Source: Bacteroidota bacterium
Lineage (GTDB): Bacteria > Bacteroidota > Rhodothermia > Rhodothermales > UBA10348
Assembly: GCA_018623785.1 (NCBI GenBank)
Contig: JAAZVD010000047.1
Coordinates: forward strand, 1 to 8,948
Reading direction: 5' to 3'
DNA length: 8,948 bases
The position numbers were made by a program, and so were the translations under genes. The notes below the pieces were generated by a model. The model ran no database searches and was not told the origin of the DNA. It saw only the letters and a list, made by a program, of their open reading frames with translations. Positions 6,234 to 8,948 of the stretch are shown here, in pieces (the first letter of the stretch is position 1; the number at the start of each line of letters is the position of its first letter).

Positions 6234-8438
6234 TTACTTCATCAGCAGCATTGTGCGGGTTTTCGTATCAACACCGTTGGAGAGCTGATACATGTAAACG
6301 CCGCTGGTCAACTGCGAGGCATCGAACGTCACGGAGTGCGTCCCCGCCGCCATCTGACCGTTGACGAGCGTAGCCACTTCACGGCCCAGCATGTCGTAGA
6401 CCACGAGGGTCACGTTGGCCGTGTTGGCCACGTCGAAGCGAATGCTCGTCGTTGGATTGAATGGGTTGGGGTAGTTCTGATGCAAGGCAAAAGAGCCCGG
6501 CAAAGAACCATCTTCCACATCCGTATTGGTCGCAGCAACGATATCATCGAACGACTGCGGCTGCAGCTTATAGTTACCGAATGAATACCACAGCACCCCT
6601 TGGACGAACTCAAGCGTCTGGCCGGCGCTGTACACCGTGCCCGGGTCATTACCGCTGTAGCTGAGCAGGCTTGAAGCGTCATCAACACGGAGGTTGTTGG
6701 CATCGGTGCCATCGCTGGAGATATTGAACTCTCCGTAGGGACCGCTCGGATCGTCGGCGTTGGTGGCCGTTACGGTTACGTCCTCAAAACGGAGATACAT
6801 GCCTTCATGCGCTTCCGCAATAGCCGCATCCTGCAGCACATCCGTGGTAACGATGATGGGGTCGAGTGGCGCACCACCGGTGGACACCACCGTGAAGGCC
6901 ATGTTGTCCTCGTTCAGCTTCGTCAGTCCGAAGCCTTCTTCGATCTCGGCCATGGTCACGTTGATGACATCACCCGGACGCAGATCCGTCAATCCGGCCG
7001 GCTCGCTGCTACGACCGCTGATGCTCTCGATGGAAATGCCCGACCACGGACCAGAACCATCCTGCAATGCGAGAATACCGGCTTCGGCACTCATGGTGAC
7101 CGTGGCCGTGATGTTCATCTCCAGCGTCTGACCCGCGAACGGCGAATCTCCCGGCTGGCCCGTGGCGGTCTCCTGGATGTGCGAGATCTGCGTAATGCCG
7201 CCATCGAGGACACGGAAGCCCTGATCGGCAGATTCCGTCGTGGCCCCCGTGTCATCGGTAGCCGCGATGTGATACGTCACAAAATCCCCATCGGTCAGAC
7301 CCGCAGAAATCTCAAACGAGTAGACATTATCGGCACCAGCCGTGCCATCAACTGTGGTATCCGTGGCGTTCGACGAGGTCGTGAATACCAGGGAGGCACC
7401 GCTCAGCGTACGGGCAGGATCGGCTTCGACCACGGCCGTGATCGTAACCGGGGACTGCGAGGATGGAATACCACCGGTGAGCGTGATATCATTGACCGTT
7501 GGCGGCGATGAAGTGACTTGGACGTCGGCATCATTCCATGGGTTGACCGCCAGGGCAGCGCCGTTGGGAACGCCCAGGTTGAAGGGGTCTGAAGACGGTC
7601 CACCGTTGAACGTCGCAAAACCCTGAACATTCACGGTTGCGCCAGGCGTCGGCGGCGTGTAGTCATCCGTGCGGGCATTGTAATCCGACGGGTAGTCGGT
7701 CCGATCACCACGGTAGCGCAGGGACGTATCGTACATGGAGACGGAGGTTGTGCCGCCATCGGAGGACCAGTTCCAGTCCGTCCGGCTTCCAAGGGTACGC
7801 GTCACGGCCGAGGCGCCCTCAAAACGGACGTAGTTGCCGCGATACTTGCCCAGGTTGTCCCAGTTGAGTCGGATGGCACCGTCGGCGCCGGCATCGGCGT
7901 TCAGGTCGGCGGTCGAGACAACAATCGGATCAAAAATGGCGTCCGTGGCGGGGTCCCGCGAGTCCACCACGACCGGGGCCTCGGTCGGCGACATCTGCAT
8001 TGTGGAGTTATAAGGCGCGACCGTACCGGTTATTTCAACGACATCGCCTACGACCAGACCGGCAAAACCGAGGTTGCCGCCATCGACGATCTGCAAGCCC
8101 ATGTACTCCGGGCCTTCGGTGTCGGCAGCAACGTCGCGAACGAAGACGTGGATACGGCTCGGACGCCCTTCAGAATTCAGTCCCGAAAGTCCCGAATTGA
8201 GGGGATCGGACATGACGACCGCCGTGACCTTGACCACGGAGCCACACAGGCTGTTGTAGATCAGGGATCCGCAGTCCTCGTAGTCAGCGGAAGAAACGGA
8301 ATCTCCCAGGTTATTGAGTTGGTCAATCTGAGCTTGCGGAATCTCGTTGATCTGCTTGATCGTCACGACGTCCTGAGCGGATGCCGAACCGACAAACACG
8401 AAAACGAGCGCAAACAAAGCAGTAACATTGCGTAGCAT
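6234..8438 (-). CDS. Secreted protein with two OB-fold-like modules and a T9SS type-A C-terminal sorting domain
   Basis: I choose ATG 8438: it gives a clean signal peptide (residues 1-22, ...VFVFVGSASAQD) and has GAGGA four nt upstream. The longer frame to 8546 would add a Ser/Asn-rich leader overlapping the previous gene. The 734-aa protein has an N-terminal OB-like module at about 65-275, with GLVVGDVVEITGTV and FDPIVVST. An Ig/Fn3-like domain follows at about 312-412 (PPTVNDITLTGGIP to ADQGFRVLDGG). A second OB-like module spans about 415-635 (LRPGDVINVTM, LDPIIVTTDVL, QGVLWYSFGNYKLQPQ). Residues 655-734 are a textbook T9SS type-A domain: NYPNPFNPTTSIRF, VYDMLGREVATLVNG, SGVYMYQLSNG, ending MLLMK. 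The OB-like modules resemble accessory domains of extracellular nucleases of the ExeM/NucH kind, but no nuclease domain is present. Export by T9SS and surface attachment or release are expected; ligand binding is inferred. Cys56 and Cys65 may form a disulfide. Confidence 0.94.
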   Translation of the reverse strand: MLRNVTALFALVFVFVGSASAQDVVTIKQINEIPQAQIDQLNNLGDSVSSADYEDCGSLIYNSLCGSVVKVTAVVMSDPLNSGLSGLNSEGRPSRIHVFVRDVAADTEGPEYMGLQIVDGGNLGFAGLVVGDVVEITGTVAPYNSTMQMSPTEAPVVVDSRDPATDAIFDPIVVSTADLNADAGADGAIRLNWDNLGKYRGNYVRFEGASAVTRTLGSRTDWNWSSDGGTTSVSMYDTSLRYRGDRTDYPSDYNARTDDYTPPTPGATVNVQGFATFNGGPSSDPFNLGVPNGAALAVNPWNDADVQVTSSPPTVNDITLTGGIPSSQSPVTITAVVEADPARTLSGASLVFTTSSNATDTTVDGTAGADNVYSFEISAGLTDGDFVTYHIAATDDTGATTESADQGFRVLDGGITQISHIQETATGQPGDSPFAGQTLEMNITATVTMSAEAGILALQDGSGPWSGISIESISGRSSEPAGLTDLRPGDVINVTMAEIEEGFGLTKLNEDNMAFTVVSTGGAPLDPIIVTTDVLQDAAIAEAHEGMYLRFEDVTVTATNADDPSGPYGEFNISSDGTDANNLRVDDASSLLSYSGNDPGTVYSAGQTLEFVQGVLWYSFGNYKLQPQSFDDIVAATNTDVEDGSLPGSFALHQNYPNPFNPTTSIRFDVANTANVTLVVYDMLGREVATLVNGQMAAGTHSVTFDASQLTSGVYMYQLSNGVDTKTRTMLLMK

Positions 8439-8442
8439 GTGG

Positions 8443-8447
8443 TCCTC
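8443..8447 (-). promoter_or_regulatory. Shine-Dalgarno-like GAGGA that supports the start at 8438
   Basis: Reading the minus strand, GAGGA is followed by CCAC and then the ATG at 8438-8436, a short 4-nt spacing. None of the other four visible starts in the window has a comparable purine motif. It favours this start over the upstream in-frame ATG at 8546. The 31-nt gap holding it (8439-8469) shows no hairpin and no room for a promoter plus leader, so this gene is probably cotranscribed with the one before it. Confidence 0.45.
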
Positions 8448-8469
8448 GTTGGGTTGTGATGAATTGGAG

Positions 8470-8948
8470 TTACTTGATGATGACGAATTTGCCCCGCTGG
8501 ATCCGACCGGAGTCCAAGTCCCGGACAGTGAACAGGTACAGTCCACCGGCCAGACTCAAACCATTTTCCGACAACAGATCCCAGGAGTGTTCACCCCCTG
8601 ATTGGACGCGGTTATCGGCACTGAAGTCGTCATACCAGCGGGTATCTCCGCGGTAGGTCCCTGACTGGTGATCGAGTTCTTTGACGATTTCGCCAGCCAG
8701 CGTATAAATCCGGATCTCAGCGCGACCCGGGAGATTGTAAAAATTCAGTTTGCGCGTCCGGGAGGTTCCTCCATCCCATGCGGCATTGACGCGGTACGGA
8801 TTGGGGTATACACCCACTTCCAGCGCGCCCTCCTCGACGGGAGGTGTTCCGGGGAAAACGCGAACGGCATTAGCCACTCTGGATGACTCGAACGATTCTA
8901 GACCAGCATCCGGATCGCCCTCGTCAATGGCCGTAACGGTGAAAAGGT
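8470..8948 (-). CDS. C-terminal part of a secreted protein with T9SS-like sorting domain (5' end outside window)
   Basis: The frame is open from the window edge through 158 codons to TAA 8472-8470; an internal GTG near 8877 could be mistaken for a start, but the frame continues past it. The first 30 residues (LFTVTAIDEGDPDAGLES, then SSRVANAVRVFPG) look like the last strand of an Fn3-like domain and a linker. Residues about 46-158 are a sorting-type module: VGVYPNPYRVNA, LNFYNLPGRAEIRIYTLAGEIV, GGEHSWDLLSENG, SLAGGLYLFTVRD, ending GKFVIIK. It differs from the canonical type-A domain of the next gene by having PNPY rather than PNPFNP and an inserted loop (about 96-116) rich in Asp, Arg and Gly. 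Surface delivery by type IX secretion is the likely fate. The catalytic or binding portion lies upstream, outside the window, so no function can be given. Confidence 0.85.
   Translation of the reverse strand, partial: LFTVTAIDEGDPDAGLESFESSRVANAVRVFPGTPPVEEGALEVGVYPNPYRVNAAWDGGTSRTRKLNFYNLPGRAEIRIYTLAGEIVKELDHQSGTYRGDTRWYDDFSADNRVQSGGEHSWDLLSENGLSLAGGLYLFTVRDLDSGRIQRGKFVIIK

Noticed and set aside
6807..7511. Plus-strand open frame of 234 codons
   Set aside because: Antisense to the T9SS cargo gene; Arg/Gly/His-rich shadow translation.
6234..8438. Extracellular nuclease of the ExeM/NucH kind
   Set aside because: Only OB-like accessory modules are visible. No endonuclease/exonuclease/phosphatase motifs (for example the GDFN or SDH signatures) occur before the sorting domain.
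8439..8546. 36-residue N-terminal extension of the 734-aa secreted protein
   Set aside because: It overlaps the upstream gene, is low-complexity Ser/Asn-rich, and would bury a perfect signal peptide that begins at 8438 with its own GAGGA motif.

Overview
The window looks like chromosomal DNA from a Bacteroidota-related bacterium, most likely of the Rhodothermota/Balneolota type. The reasons are type IX secretion (T9SS) C-terminal sorting domains of the YPNPFNPTT kind, a TonB-dependent receptor with an N-terminal carboxypeptidase-regulatory-like domain, a PorV/PorQ-family barrel, moderately high G+C, and little Shine-Dalgarno signal. The genus assignment is inference; no marker gene is present.

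Everything real lies on the minus strand, so transcription runs from high to low coordinates. In order: (1) the 3' end of a large secreted protein ending in a T9SS-like sorting domain (8470-8948, cut by the window edge); (2) a 734-aa secreted protein with two related OB-fold-like modules, an Ig/Fn3-like linker and a canonical T9SS type-A sorting domain (6234-8438); (3) a very strong GC-rich hairpin (6180-6214) in the only sizeable gap; (4) a 538-aa lipoprotein with Fn3-like repeats and a GATase-like C-terminal half, probably starting at a TTG (4539-6155); (5) a 968-aa TonB-dependent receptor (1633-4539); (6) a 339-aa PorV/PorQ-family outer-membrane protein (614-1633); (7) the 5' part of a lipoprotein with an NHL-like propeller motif (1-617, cut by the window edge).

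Genes 4-7 are joined by TGATG, TGATG and ATGA overlaps, and genes 1 and 2 are 31 nt apart. The whole set therefore reads as one operon, with the hairpin dividing a secreted-protein half from an envelope half. The plausible joint role is a cell-envelope module: two T9SS cargo proteins, a barrel of the family that shuttles T9SS cargo, a TonB-energised transporter, and two lipoproteins. No SusD-like lipoprotein, nuclease or other enzyme active site is visible, so the substrate is unknown. I found no RNA genes, mobile elements, CRISPR array, origin or attachment site. Coding sequence covers nearly all of the window, and no gene-free stretch exceeds 300 bases.
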